Below are positions 33,946-42,090 of a DNA stretch of 64,000 nucleotides, piece by piece. A model generated the notes under the pieces. The model did no database searches, was not told the origin of the DNA, and saw only the letters and a list, made by a program, of their open reading frames with translations. Each line of letters opens with the position of its first letter. Within the stretch, counting starts at the first letter, position 1. The translations under genes and the position numbers were made by a program. The stretch covers positions 62,001-126,000 of the forward strand of contig JACKCN010000008.1 in the NCBI GenBank assembly GCA_020634015.1, given 5' to 3'. This DNA is from Candidatus Delongbacteria bacterium. GTDB taxonomy: Bacteria > CAIWAD01.

Positions 33946-34581
33946 ATGTTCGGCATCCATGACTATTGGATCTTCGTGGCCACGGGCATCCTGCTGAATC
34001 TGACTCCCGGGCAGGACACGCTCTACATCGCCGGGCGCAGCATGGCCGGAGGCGTGCGAGAGGGCGTCGCCTCGGCACTGGGCGTGGGAGTGGGCGGCGC
34101 CCTGCATGTGCTGGCGGCGACACTGGGCTTGAGCGCGGTGCTGGCGACATCAGCCATGGCCTTCGGCATCGTCAAACTGCTGGGTGCGGCATACCTGGTG
34201 GTGCTTGGGCTGAAACTTCTGCTCCCGCGCAGGGATTCCCGGCCCACGGAGATCGCGACACAAGCGGGAATGCCTCTGCAGTCGGCGTTTGGCCGAGGCA
34301 TTCTGACGAACGTACTCAATCCGAAAGTGGCGCTGTTCTTTCTGGCCTTCCTGCCCCAGTTCATCGAACCCGACAGTGCACACAGAGCGCTCTCCTTTCT
34401 GATTCTTGGAGCGACCTTCGTGCTGACGGGCACAGGCTGGTGTCTTGTGATCGCCGTGTTGACCGCGCGCACCTCCGCTCGATTCAGACGCTCGTCCAAT
34501 GCGGCAACGATGATGCAAAGGCTCGCGGGTGCGGTGTTCGTGGGGCTGGGAATCCGGCTGGCCCTCGAACGAGCCGCGTGA
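33946..34581 (+). CDS. LysE/RhtB-family amino acid exporter
   Basis: The protein has 211 residues with six membrane helices; GGGAGGG precedes the ATG. Family features are 'LNLTPGQDTLYIAGRSMAGGVREGVASALGVGVGGALHVLAATLGLSAVL' at the N-terminus ('TPGQD' replaces the usual TPGP) and 'GILTNVLNPKVALFFLAFLPQF' in the middle. These are inner-membrane exporters of amino acids or related small molecules. No linked regulator gene is seen. Confidence 0.88.
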   Translation: MFGIHDYWIFVATGILLNLTPGQDTLYIAGRSMAGGVREGVASALGVGVGGALHVLAATLGLSAVLATSAMAFGIVKLLGAAYLVVLGLKLLLPRRDSRPTEIATQAGMPLQSAFGRGILTNVLNPKVALFFLAFLPQFIEPDSAHRALSFLILGATFVLTGTGWCLVIAVLTARTSARFRRSSNAATMMQRLAGAVFVGLGIRLALERAA

Positions 34582-34656
34582 GACATCGATCATCATGCGT
34601 CAACGGAAGACACTTGCAGTTTGCAGTGACAGAGTCAGAAAAGGACCCGCAGCCCA

Positions 34657-35367
34657 ATGACTGAGCCAGATCTGCAGGACAGAGCGTCACGCCAGAATTC
34701 CAGGTCATCGGATTTTCAAGGGTGCTGGAGGGTCGCGGGCCTTGGCTGTCTGTCCGTCGTGGTGCTCGCGGTCATCGGCGGTTTCTTCTTCTACCGGGGC
34801 ATCATGGGGTTCATCTCCGGGATGAGTGACGAGTACACATTCCCGATTCCGATGCAGATGCCCACCGTGAGCGTGACGGACAGTGAGGCTGCGGCCGTTC
34901 TGGAAGAAGTGGCACAGTTCAGCGATGCCCTCGACCATCATCTGGCGGTTCCTCCGCTGGTACTTACCGCACGGGAGATCAACATTCTGATCAATCGGCA
35001 TCCCGACTGGAAGGAACTGTCAGGCAAGGTCTACGTGTCCATTGATGGCGATCGCATCAAGGGACTGGCCAGTATTCCACTGGACAGCCTTGGCGGCATG
35101 TTCGAAGGCCGCTACCTCAACGGATCCGTGGTCTTCCGCATTGGGTTGGCGGCGGGGCGTCTGTTGGTCTTCGCGGATTCGCTGGAAATCGGCGGCAAAG
35201 CCTTGCCCGATGCCTTCGTGAGCGCCGTGCGTGCCAGGAATCTGGCGGATGATGTATACGAAGATCCCGAATCCATGGACGTGATCGATCAATTGCAATC
35301 GATTGCCGTGCGCGATGGAACCCTGATCATCGAACCCCGGCGGACTGCAGGCGCGGGGGCCCTGTAG
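34657..35367 (+). CDS. Single-pass membrane-anchored protein of unknown function
   Basis: The protein has 236 residues. A polar N-terminus of ~25 residues is followed by one membrane helix ('VAGLGCLSVVVLAVIGGFFFY') and an extracytoplasmic domain. The phrases 'LTAREINILINRHPDWKELSGKVYVSID' and 'IKGLASIPLD' recall YpmS/DUF2140-type anchored domains, but the match is weak. The rest is beta-rich with no catalytic motif. It is not clearly operonic with its neighbours. No function is assigned. Confidence 0.55.
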   Translation: MTEPDLQDRASRQNSRSSDFQGCWRVAGLGCLSVVVLAVIGGFFFYRGIMGFISGMSDEYTFPIPMQMPTVSVTDSEAAAVLEEVAQFSDALDHHLAVPPLVLTAREINILINRHPDWKELSGKVYVSIDGDRIKGLASIPLDSLGGMFEGRYLNGSVVFRIGLAAGRLLVFADSLEIGGKALPDAFVSAVRARNLADDVYEDPESMDVIDQLQSIAVRDGTLIIEPRRTAGAGAL

Positions 35368-35408
35368 CGATTCCTTGTGGACGCATGCTAGAAAAAGGAG
35401 ACACGCAG

Positions 35409-35870
35409 ATGTCCAAAGTGACACCCTTCCTGATGTTCGACGACCAACTCGAATCGGCCATCGCTTTCTACACCACCACATTCCCGGACTCAGAGATCAG
35501 GAACGTCGCCCGGACCGGCAAGGACGGTCCAATCACTTCCGCCGAATTCGTTGTCGGCGGCCAGGTCTTCATGGGATACAACGGCGGCCCGTACTTCAAG
35601 TTCTCCGCCGGGTTCTCGCTTTTCGTCAACTGTGCGGACCAGGCGGAAGTTGACAGGTACTGGAACGCGCTCGTCAACGCCGGTGCAACTCCGATGCAGT
35701 GTGGCTGGATCACCGATCAGTTCGGCATCACCTGGCAGATCGTGCCGAGTCGTTTCATGGAGCTCATCGGCGACGGGAACCCGGACAAGGTACAGGCGGT
35801 GATGGACGCGATGATGAAGATGGTGAAGCTGGATATCGCGGAACTGGAGAAGGCCTACGAGGACGCATAG
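35409..35870 (+). CDS. VOC-superfamily (PhnB/3-demethylubiquinone methyltransferase-like) protein
   Basis: The protein has 153 residues starting at ATG 35409, eight bases after AAGGAG. The VOC pattern is visible: 'VTPFLMFDDQLESAIAFYTTTFPDSEI', 'FVVGGQVFMGYNGGP', 'NALVNAGATPMQCGWITDQFGITWQIVP'. This 'DxL..AxxFYxxxFP...W..DxFG..WQIVP' layout is that of PhnB-like VOC proteins, most without a proven substrate. It is an independent gene in the accessory stretch. Confidence 0.85.
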   Translation: MSKVTPFLMFDDQLESAIAFYTTTFPDSEIRNVARTGKDGPITSAEFVVGGQVFMGYNGGPYFKFSAGFSLFVNCADQAEVDRYWNALVNAGATPMQCGWITDQFGITWQIVPSRFMELIGDGNPDKVQAVMDAMMKMVKLDIAELEKAYEDA

Positions 35871-36049
35871 CGGACCAGGGCACGGCAACCATTGAGCCGT
35901 TGCGGAATCAATCGGCGACACTCTCTCGTTCGAAGCTTCTGGCGAGGCTGCAGCGTGCAGGCTTGCTCTGACTGACATCGGCATGCAACGACGGCGCCTC
36001 GCACGGCCGCTGATGCCGGACATGACCCCATACCAAGGAGGCTGGCACC

Positions 36050-36574
36050 TTGTCAGACACAGTCTTCGAAACGGAGCGCCTGCGTGTACGGCGCTGGCGA
36101 GACTCCGATCTGGAGCCACTTCTGGCCGTGTATGGTGACCCGGAGGCCATGAAGTGGGTTGACGACGGCAAGCCCATTGCGCATGACGAGTGCGTGCGGT
36201 GGCTCGGTGTCACTCGCGCCAACTATGAAGCGCGGGGCTACGGCATGTTCGCCGTGGAAGAGAAGGGGGCGCTGGGAGTGATCGGCTTCTGTGGACTTGT
36301 TCACCCCGGTGGGCAGCCGGAACCGGAGGTGAAGTACGCCTATCGCCGCTCGCACTGGGGGCGCGGCATCGCCACAGAGGTTGTTGTTGGCCTGATCCGG
36401 TTCTGTGCCAGGGAGTTTGGAATCCGGCACCTGATTGCCACCACGGCACCGGAGAATACCGCCTCCCATCGAGTGTTGCTCAAGGCCGGCCTGACACAGG
36501 GCTTGCAGCGCCAGGAGGATGACGGCACACTCACACAGATTTTCGACTGGCGATCCGCCGAGGGGCAAGGCTGA
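36050..36574 (+). CDS. GNAT-family N-acetyltransferase (RimJ/RimL-like)
   Basis: The protein has 174 residues with a TTG start at 36050 behind AAGGAGG. 'ETERLRVRRWRDSDLEPLLAVYGDPEAMKWV' at the N-terminus and the acetyl-CoA loop 'YRRSHWGRGIATEVVVGLIRFCA' (R/Q-x-x-G-x-G/A variant), then 'NTASHRVLLKAGL', are typical of RimJ/RimL-like acetyltransferases. The acceptor is unknown; it could be an antibiotic, amino acid or protein N-terminus. Confidence 0.88.
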   Translation: MSDTVFETERLRVRRWRDSDLEPLLAVYGDPEAMKWVDDGKPIAHDECVRWLGVTRANYEARGYGMFAVEEKGALGVIGFCGLVHPGGQPEPEVKYAYRRSHWGRGIATEVVVGLIRFCAREFGIRHLIATTAPENTASHRVLLKAGLTQGLQRQEDDGTLTQIFDWRSAEGQG

Positions 36575-36653
36575 GCCTCGACACACGCAGAACGCCGGCC
36601 CGCACCGTTTCATACGTGGGTTGAACCCTGAACCAACCGCCTGAAATCCTGGA

Positions 36654-37379
36654 ATGCGACAGATGACAGCACATCCGCCAGTATCTCAATTCTACCATGG
36701 CACACGAATTGAACGCAAGATGGGCGACCTGATCAAACCCGGCGACACACGCGATGGTGGTGGCCAGAACGGGTCTACGGCCTACGTTTTTCTGACCTCC
36801 AACCTGGACGAAGCCATCTGGGAAGCGGAGATCGCCCCGGGCGATGGGCCGGCCAGAGTCTACACCGTCATGCCCCAGGGTCGGGTCATGCATGTCTCAG
36901 AAATTCCGGGCCATGAGTCACCGGGACATCCAGCCATGTCCTCCTGTTCCGAAGAGCCGCTGAAGGTCCTGGGTGAAGTCACGGAGTGGCTTCTGTACCA
37001 CGGCACCCGGGCTGTGCTGAAGCCGGGCGAGCTGCTCGCGCCGGGCCATCTGGCGAACTTCGGGCGTGAAGCCAGGACAGCGAACCATGTGTATCTGGCC
37101 CGGACCCTGGAAGCCGCCATCTGGGGGGCAGAACTGGCGAAGGGTGAGGGACCCGGCCGGATCTACATTGTGGAACCCACCGGCCCGATCGAAGAGGACC
37201 CCAATCTGACCGACAGGAAGTTCCGCGGCAACCCGACCAAGTCATACCGTTCCCGTGATCCACTGCGCATCGTGGGCGAGCTCAGTGAGTGGCAGGGGCA
37301 CTCGCCCGCCAGGATTCAAGCGATGAAGGAGGGCCTCGAGCGGCTTGAAAGACAGGGGCTGAATCATGTGGATGATTGA
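36654..37379 (+). CDS. Tandem Arr-type (rifamycin) ADP-ribosyltransferase, first domain degenerate
   Basis: The protein has 241 residues, about 100 more than the usual single-domain Arr. The C-terminal half (~112-225) is a full Arr domain: 'LYHGTRAVLKPGELL', 'NHVYLARTLEAAIWGAELA', 'GRIYIVEPTGPIEEDPNLTD', 'GNPTKSYRSRDPLRIVGE'. It has the His, Tyr and Asp positions of Arr enzymes, which transfer ADP-ribose from NAD to rifamycins. The N-terminal half (~12-108) repeats the fold ('FYHGTRIERKMGDLIKPG', 'FLTSNLDEAIWEAEI'), but by eye alignment the Tyr is Phe and the 'DPNLTD' block is replaced. So only the second domain is likely catalytic. ATG 36654 or 36663; neither has a strong ribosome site. Confidence 0.85.
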   Translation: MRQMTAHPPVSQFYHGTRIERKMGDLIKPGDTRDGGGQNGSTAYVFLTSNLDEAIWEAEIAPGDGPARVYTVMPQGRVMHVSEIPGHESPGHPAMSSCSEEPLKVLGEVTEWLLYHGTRAVLKPGELLAPGHLANFGREARTANHVYLARTLEAAIWGAELAKGEGPGRIYIVEPTGPIEEDPNLTDRKFRGNPTKSYRSRDPLRIVGELSEWQGHSPARIQAMKEGLERLERQGLNHVDD

Positions 37380-37620
37380 GCGCAGGCCAAAGCACGCCCT
37401 GTCGCGACCGGGTCCATCCGCCGGAATTGGAGTTCCCGACGACGGGGGCCTGGCCTTTCTGTTGCCCCCCCCCTTGCACCGGCAAGGGCCACCCCAGCTT
37501 CATCAACATCCTTCAGGATTTTCCCGGGCATGACGAATGTCCGCTCGGGCAAGCGCGCCTTTCGCCATACTCGGCAGGTCGTGGGTTCGTCCCAATAGCA
37601 TCCGGTCGGGAGACTCAGCC

Positions 37621-40242
37621 ATGCCGTACCGACTTCTCATCGCCCTGCTGATGGTGGCTCTGCCCGCCTGGGGCAGGATCATCCACGTGCCCCAGCGCTA
37701 CAACAACCTTCAGTGGGCCTTGAATGTCTCCCTCCCCGGTGACACGATTCTGGTGGCGCGAGGTATCTACTACGGTCGATTCACCAGTCCGACCCACAGC
37801 CTCACCCTTTGCTCCAACTATCCATTCACGGGCGACAGCGCGGACATTGCCGAGACCATTCTGGACGGTGAATACCTGGGGACCATTCTGGACATCGTCT
37901 GTGTGGACAGCTCCTTCACGCTGTGCGGAATGACTCTGCAACACGGGATGGGGCAGGAGACGGGCGCCGGTGCGTACTGCTTCCGAGGAGGAGCGGTGCA
38001 ATCCAGCAGCTCCGTCGATCTGGAAATCCGTGATGTGGTCTTCCGGGAGAATCGGGCACTCCGTGATGCGCCCGTGCTTTACTTCGGTGAGAATTGTACC
38101 TCGGCAAGTTTCAACGGCAACCTGAGCCTCAGGAACATTGTCTGTACGGACTGGGCCCTGGACGAGCCGCCCACCTATGTCACATATGCAATGAAACTCA
38201 TCTGCACGGGATCGCGAGTGATCATTGACGGAGTGCGCTTCGATGGCGGAAGCTCTCCGGTGGGTCCGATGCAACTGAGCGCGTTTCGCATGGACTCGGT
38301 GTATGTCAACGATCTGCAGGCTCTCAACGGAGAGAATGGGTTCCTGAGTCTGCATTCGTCGGTTGTCCGTACCCATGGCCAGGTGTTCTCCAACATCCGG
38401 ATGGCCGCTGACCCTGGCGTGTCGGGCTGTTTGTTCAATCTGTACGCGAATCATTATGACGTGGACAGCTCTGTCGCCATTGTCCGCAACATCGAGCTGT
38501 CGGGCCTGACAACGTCGCTTGGACTGCGTGTGGGTTCCGCGCGCACCCGGATCGAACTTGACGGTTTGCTCATCCACGGATGTCGCAGCACGACCACCGG
38601 CAGTTTCGCGTCGATCACATCGGACGTATCCTGCATGATGCGTGATGTGGAGTTGTACGACAACTCCCAGGTCGGGACGGCCAACGCCTTCTGCTCGGTG
38701 CGTGAGTTCGATTGCGCAGGGTTGAGCATTCACGATTGTCGCGCGACCGGGAACTCGTACGGATTCTTTCACGCAACCAGCGTGCTCGGCAGCCGTGTCA
38801 GTGACATCCAGCTGTACGGCAATGTGTCAGGGGACAGCCTGTCCAATTCGACCTGCCGCCTGCTCAATCTGAGTGGCTATGACATCGACGGGGCCTGGAT
38901 CCATGACAACCGGGCCATCATTCCAGCTGCCCAGGGATACGGCGGGAGGGCTCTGCAGGGCGCCATGTGCAATGCCAGTGGTGACGTCCTCAGCGTATCC
39001 AACATCCGCTGCGAGAACAACCGGGTCGACGACCTGGACCCCGGCGACAATCCGGATCTGTTGCTGTACAGCAACCACGGCCGGGACTTTTCCGCGTCCG
39101 GCAGCACCTCGTTGACGGCCCGCAACATCGTGGTGCTGAACAGCCGGCAACCCAATCACAATCCCGAGAGAATCGTGGACTCCGAGTTGGTGCCGCATGG
39201 GCTTGGATCCAGTCTGAGCCTTTCCGGGGCATTGCATCTGTTTGCAGACAGCATCTGGGTTGAGGATGTGGACGATTGCGGGCTCGAGCTGTACGGGGAT
39301 TCCATCCGGGTCACCAATGCCGTCTTCAGATCCGTGGAGCGGGCTGCGGTCCAGGTGAAGTACTCTCCCGCTCATGTGATCCACCGCGACTTTCACTTCC
39401 GGAACCTGCTGGTGCAGGATCTGGTGGCCGTGGACAACCTGCTGCCCGCCAACCAGCGCCATCTGAGTCGGCAGGCCGTGATACATGTGGAACCCTCGCA
39501 GGACCACTTCGAGTGGGCCCCGCGACTGCGCATCGAGAACTCGACCGTGACCGGCAGCCGCGGGTTGCGCCATCTGATTCATGGCATCACCGAAATGACC
39601 CTGGACATGAACAACAACCTGTTCTGGGACAACACGGTCGACGTGCCCGCAGAATGCGAAGGCACACTGACCCAGACCTGGCTGTACAATCTGGTGCCCC
39701 CGGGATTTCCGGAGGGCGACAACTATGTGGGAGCCGATCCCGATTTCGATCCGGAACTGGGGATCCCCGTCCTGAACGAGACCTCCGTCTGCATCGACGG
39801 TGGCAACCCGGCTCCGGTGTTCAATGATGCGGTGGACCCGGAATACCCTGGAATTGCCCTGTGGCCCGGGCAGGGAACCGTGCGCAATGACATTGGATAC
39901 ACGGGCGGCCCGCACGCCGGCGATCTGGAGTATGTGGTCCCCGTGGAATCTCGCCCGGGTGGGCCTCCGATGCGGCCCAGCGGGTTCCTGCTGCATCCCG
40001 CGCGCCCCAACCCCTTCAATCCGAGCACGCTTCTGTCCTACACGCTGGGTGCGCCCGCCGAGGTGGAACTGTCCGTCTTCACTCTGCAGGGGCGCCGTGT
40101 GCGGTCGCTGGTTTCCGGCTGGCAAGCCGCGGGCCTGCACGAGATCGTGCTGGAGTCGGCTGGCATGGCCAGCGGCCTCTATCTGGTGGCACTGCGTGGA
40201 AATGGGCAGTGCAGGACCGGCAAGGTGCTGCTGCTGAAATGA
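37621..40242 (+). CDS. Secreted right-handed beta-helix protein with C-terminal sorting/FlgD-like domain
   Basis: The protein has 873 residues. ATG 37621 follows GGGAGA and opens a signal peptide ending 'ALPAWG'. Residues ~20-760 form short repeating strands and turns ('IHDCRATGNSYG', 'IHDNRAI', 'LRIENSTVTGS', 'NNLFWDNT'), as in pectate-lyase-like parallel beta-helices, with many Asn ladders. The start 'IIHVPQRYNNLQWALNVSLPGDTILVARGIYYG' is the usual opening of such helices. The C-terminal ~80 residues ('LHPARPNPFNPSTLLSYTLG', 'GLYLVALRGNGQ', '..VLLLK') match the tail of the RCC1-like protein. It is a surface or released protein, possibly a carbohydrate-binding or cleaving factor; no catalytic set is recognisable. 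37380-37620 before it has no gene. Confidence 0.8.
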   Translation: MPYRLLIALLMVALPAWGRIIHVPQRYNNLQWALNVSLPGDTILVARGIYYGRFTSPTHSLTLCSNYPFTGDSADIAETILDGEYLGTILDIVCVDSSFTLCGMTLQHGMGQETGAGAYCFRGGAVQSSSSVDLEIRDVVFRENRALRDAPVLYFGENCTSASFNGNLSLRNIVCTDWALDEPPTYVTYAMKLICTGSRVIIDGVRFDGGSSPVGPMQLSAFRMDSVYVNDLQALNGENGFLSLHSSVVRTHGQVFSNIRMAADPGVSGCLFNLYANHYDVDSSVAIVRNIELSGLTTSLGLRVGSARTRIELDGLLIHGCRSTTTGSFASITSDVSCMMRDVELYDNSQVGTANAFCSVREFDCAGLSIHDCRATGNSYGFFHATSVLGSRVSDIQLYGNVSGDSLSNSTCRLLNLSGYDIDGAWIHDNRAIIPAAQGYGGRALQGAMCNASGDVLSVSNIRCENNRVDDLDPGDNPDLLLYSNHGRDFSASGSTSLTARNIVVLNSRQPNHNPERIVDSELVPHGLGSSLSLSGALHLFADSIWVEDVDDCGLELYGDSIRVTNAVFRSVERAAVQVKYSPAHVIHRDFHFRNLLVQDLVAVDNLLPANQRHLSRQAVIHVEPSQDHFEWAPRLRIENSTVTGSRGLRHLIHGITEMTLDMNNNLFWDNTVDVPAECEGTLTQTWLYNLVPPGFPEGDNYVGADPDFDPELGIPVLNETSVCIDGGNPAPVFNDAVDPEYPGIALWPGQGTVRNDIGYTGGPHAGDLEYVVPVESRPGGPPMRPSGFLLHPARPNPFNPSTLLSYTLGAPAEVELSVFTLQGRRVRSLVSGWQAAGLHEIVLESAGMASGLYLVALRGNGQCRTGKVLLLK

Positions 40243-40275
40243 CGCGGCTCCAGGGCTCGCGGAAAGAATCAGGCC

Positions 40276-41052
40276 TCAGCGGGAGAGGAAGCCCAGAAAC
40301 AGCTCGCAGTGCTGGGACAGCGTGACCAGCCCGGACTGCTGGTGGGCATCGAAGAGCTGGCCCGCCGCGTCCTGCATGGAGGCGTGCTGAGGATGGCCCG
40401 GACCGGGCAGGTAGGAGGCGGAAGCCAGGCGGCCCTTGAGACCCTCGCGGTTCAGGGCCTGGGGATTGGGCAGGCGATAGCGCAGGATGCGTTGGCGACC
40501 CATGAAGTCCCGCAGCACGTCATCCGTCGGATGGTGTTCCCTGACCGCGCCATAGTCGATTCCCCAGTGCTCCAGGAACAGCTCGTAGTCGCGGTCGAAG
40601 GGAGTGCTCGTGGTGTCACGCAGATTCCACATCAGCAGGACGGGCGCGGGGGGCTTGAGGATGCGCTGGAACTCCTTTCGGCTGGCTTCGAGATCGAACC
40701 AGTGAAAGGCCTGGCCGGCCACCACAAGATCGACGCTGTGATCCGCCAGACCCGTCGCTTCGGCGCTGCCCGGCAGGCTGCGGAAGCTGGGGCGTGATCC
40801 CAGCAGCGATTCGGCCGCGTGACGCATGCCCGCGTTGGGCTCCACGGCCCTGACCTCGTGGCCCGCAAGCAGAAACGGTCGGCAGGAAAGGCCCGTGCCC
40901 GAGCCGATGTCGGCCACCACGGACAGTTCGCGCAGGACACCCTGCTCCCGCAGCAGCCCGGCCAGCATGGCTGGCCAGCCGGGGCGATGGCGCCGATAGA
41001 CCTCGACCCGGTCGCCGAAACGTTCGCGGGAATCCTGCATCAGGTGTGACAT
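40276..41052 (-). CDS. Class I S-adenosylmethionine-dependent methyltransferase
   Basis: The protein has 258 residues, start at 41052 (ATG 41040 also possible; both weak ribosome sites). The Rossmann motif I is 'VVADIGSGTGLSCRPFLLAG' (about residue 40), followed by 'VRAVEPNAGMRHAAESLL', 'GSAEATGLADHSVDLVVAGQAFHWF' and 'FQRILKPPAPVLLMWN'. This is the Methyltransf_11 type seen in small-molecule methyltransferases of the yeast TMT1/UbiE-like group. The acceptor is unknown. It is divergent from the thioredoxin gene, with 229 bp between them. Confidence 0.85.
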   Translation of the reverse strand: MSHLMQDSRERFGDRVEVYRRHRPGWPAMLAGLLREQGVLRELSVVADIGSGTGLSCRPFLLAGHEVRAVEPNAGMRHAAESLLGSRPSFRSLPGSAEATGLADHSVDLVVAGQAFHWFDLEASRKEFQRILKPPAPVLLMWNLRDTTSTPFDRDYELFLEHWGIDYGAVREHHPTDDVLRDFMGRQRILRYRLPNPQALNREGLKGRLASASYLPGPGHPQHASMQDAAGQLFDAHQQSGLVTLSQHCELFLGFLSR

Positions 41053-41281
41053 GTTCGCGCGTTTCCCCGATTCTCCCGGCGGATTTCGTGTACGCAGGAT
41101 TTCCGCTGGTTCTGTCCTTGACCTCTTGCTGGCTCTCAACCAAATTGGGCCTTCCCGTGCCCGGAATCCATACCGCAGTGCGAAACCGAAAATTTGCCGA
41201 GTCAGGTCCGCTGCATGGCGCGAACCTGCAGTCCCTGAAAGGCTGCCCATGCCTTTCCATACTCCCGCCAGGAGGCCGCTG

Positions 41282-41602
41282 ATGAGTCTGAAGTCGCTGG
41301 ATCGCAACAATTTCGATCAGGAAGTATCCCAGGGGCTGGTGCTCGTGGATTTCTGGGCCACCTGGTGTGCGCCCTGCAATGCCCTGACTCCGGTGCTTGA
41401 AAAGATCGCCGACGACTCCAGCCTGAACGTGCGCGTCGCCAAGGTGGATGTGGACGCCAACCGCGAACTGATGATGCGCTTCAATGTGCGCAGCATTCCC
41501 ACCATGATCTACTTCAAGGACGGTCGCCCGGTCGACCAGACCATGGGCCTGGTCTCCCGCGAGCAGATCGTCAACCGCATCCAGAAGCACAACCAGCTCT
41601 GA
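41282..41602 (+). CDS. Thioredoxin
   Basis: The protein has 106 residues from ATG 41282 (AGGAGG upstream). The thioredoxin fold is complete: 'LVLVDFWATWCAPCNALTPVLEKIA' with the WCAPC active site (classical WCGPC with Gly replaced by Ala), 'VAKVDVDANRELMMRFNVRSIPTMIYFKDG' with the cis-proline, and C-terminal 'SREQIVNRIQKH'. It is a cytoplasmic disulfide reductase. It is followed after 26 bp by a small membrane protein gene. An in-frame extension to 41051 lacks a ribosome site. Confidence 0.92.
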   Translation: MSLKSLDRNNFDQEVSQGLVLVDFWATWCAPCNALTPVLEKIADDSSLNVRVAKVDVDANRELMMRFNVRSIPTMIYFKDGRPVDQTMGLVSREQIVNRIQKHNQL

Positions 41603-41628
41603 TCGATTCTCCCGCCCCGGAGAAGCCC

Positions 41629-42090
41629 ATGCCCCGGAACTCCTCCCGCCTGCGATTGACTCCTTCACCCGCGCGCCTGTTCTTTTCGCGTCTCTGGCGC
41701 GAAGGCGGTGGGCTGATTCTGCTCCTGCCCGCCCTCTGGCTGCTTCCCGGAATGGATCCCGCCGGCTGGATTCGCTGGATCATCCCGGTCTTCGCCGGGT
41801 ATTCGGTCCTGATCTCCATCGGGCTGCGTGCACGCGTCCAACGCATGGCGCTCTGGCTGGAATCGGACTATCTGGTGAATGCGCCGGGCACGCTCAGGGA
41901 GCGCAGGTTGGCTCTGGAGCTGCTGGATGCCAGTGCGGGATTCAGCCAGGACCTGCCGGGTCGCTTGCTGGGCTCGCACCGTCTGCGGCTCAAGGATGGG
42001 CGCTGGCTGCGGCTCGATTCCTGCGGATTCTCGGCGGAGCAGATCCGTCAGCTGGATCAGGCTCTCAAGGCGCGTCAGCCTTTTCAGTGA
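41629..42090 (+). CDS. Small membrane protein of unknown function
   Basis: The protein has 153 residues, GGAGAA before the ATG. Two hydrophobic stretches ('GGGLILLLPALWLLPGM' and 'WIIPVFAGYSVLISIGL') form likely membrane helices. The C-terminal ~90 residues are soluble, with basic and leucine-rich helices ('ERRLALELLDAS', 'LLGSHRLRLKDGRWLRLDS'). It probably shares a transcript with thioredoxin. Its last 26 bp overlap the 3' end of the minus-strand kinase gene. I do not recognise a family. Confidence 0.6.
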   Translation: MPRNSSRLRLTPSPARLFFSRLWREGGGLILLLPALWLLPGMDPAGWIRWIIPVFAGYSVLISIGLRARVQRMALWLESDYLVNAPGTLRERRLALELLDASAGFSQDLPGRLLGSHRLRLKDGRWLRLDSCGFSAEQIRQLDQALKARQPFQ

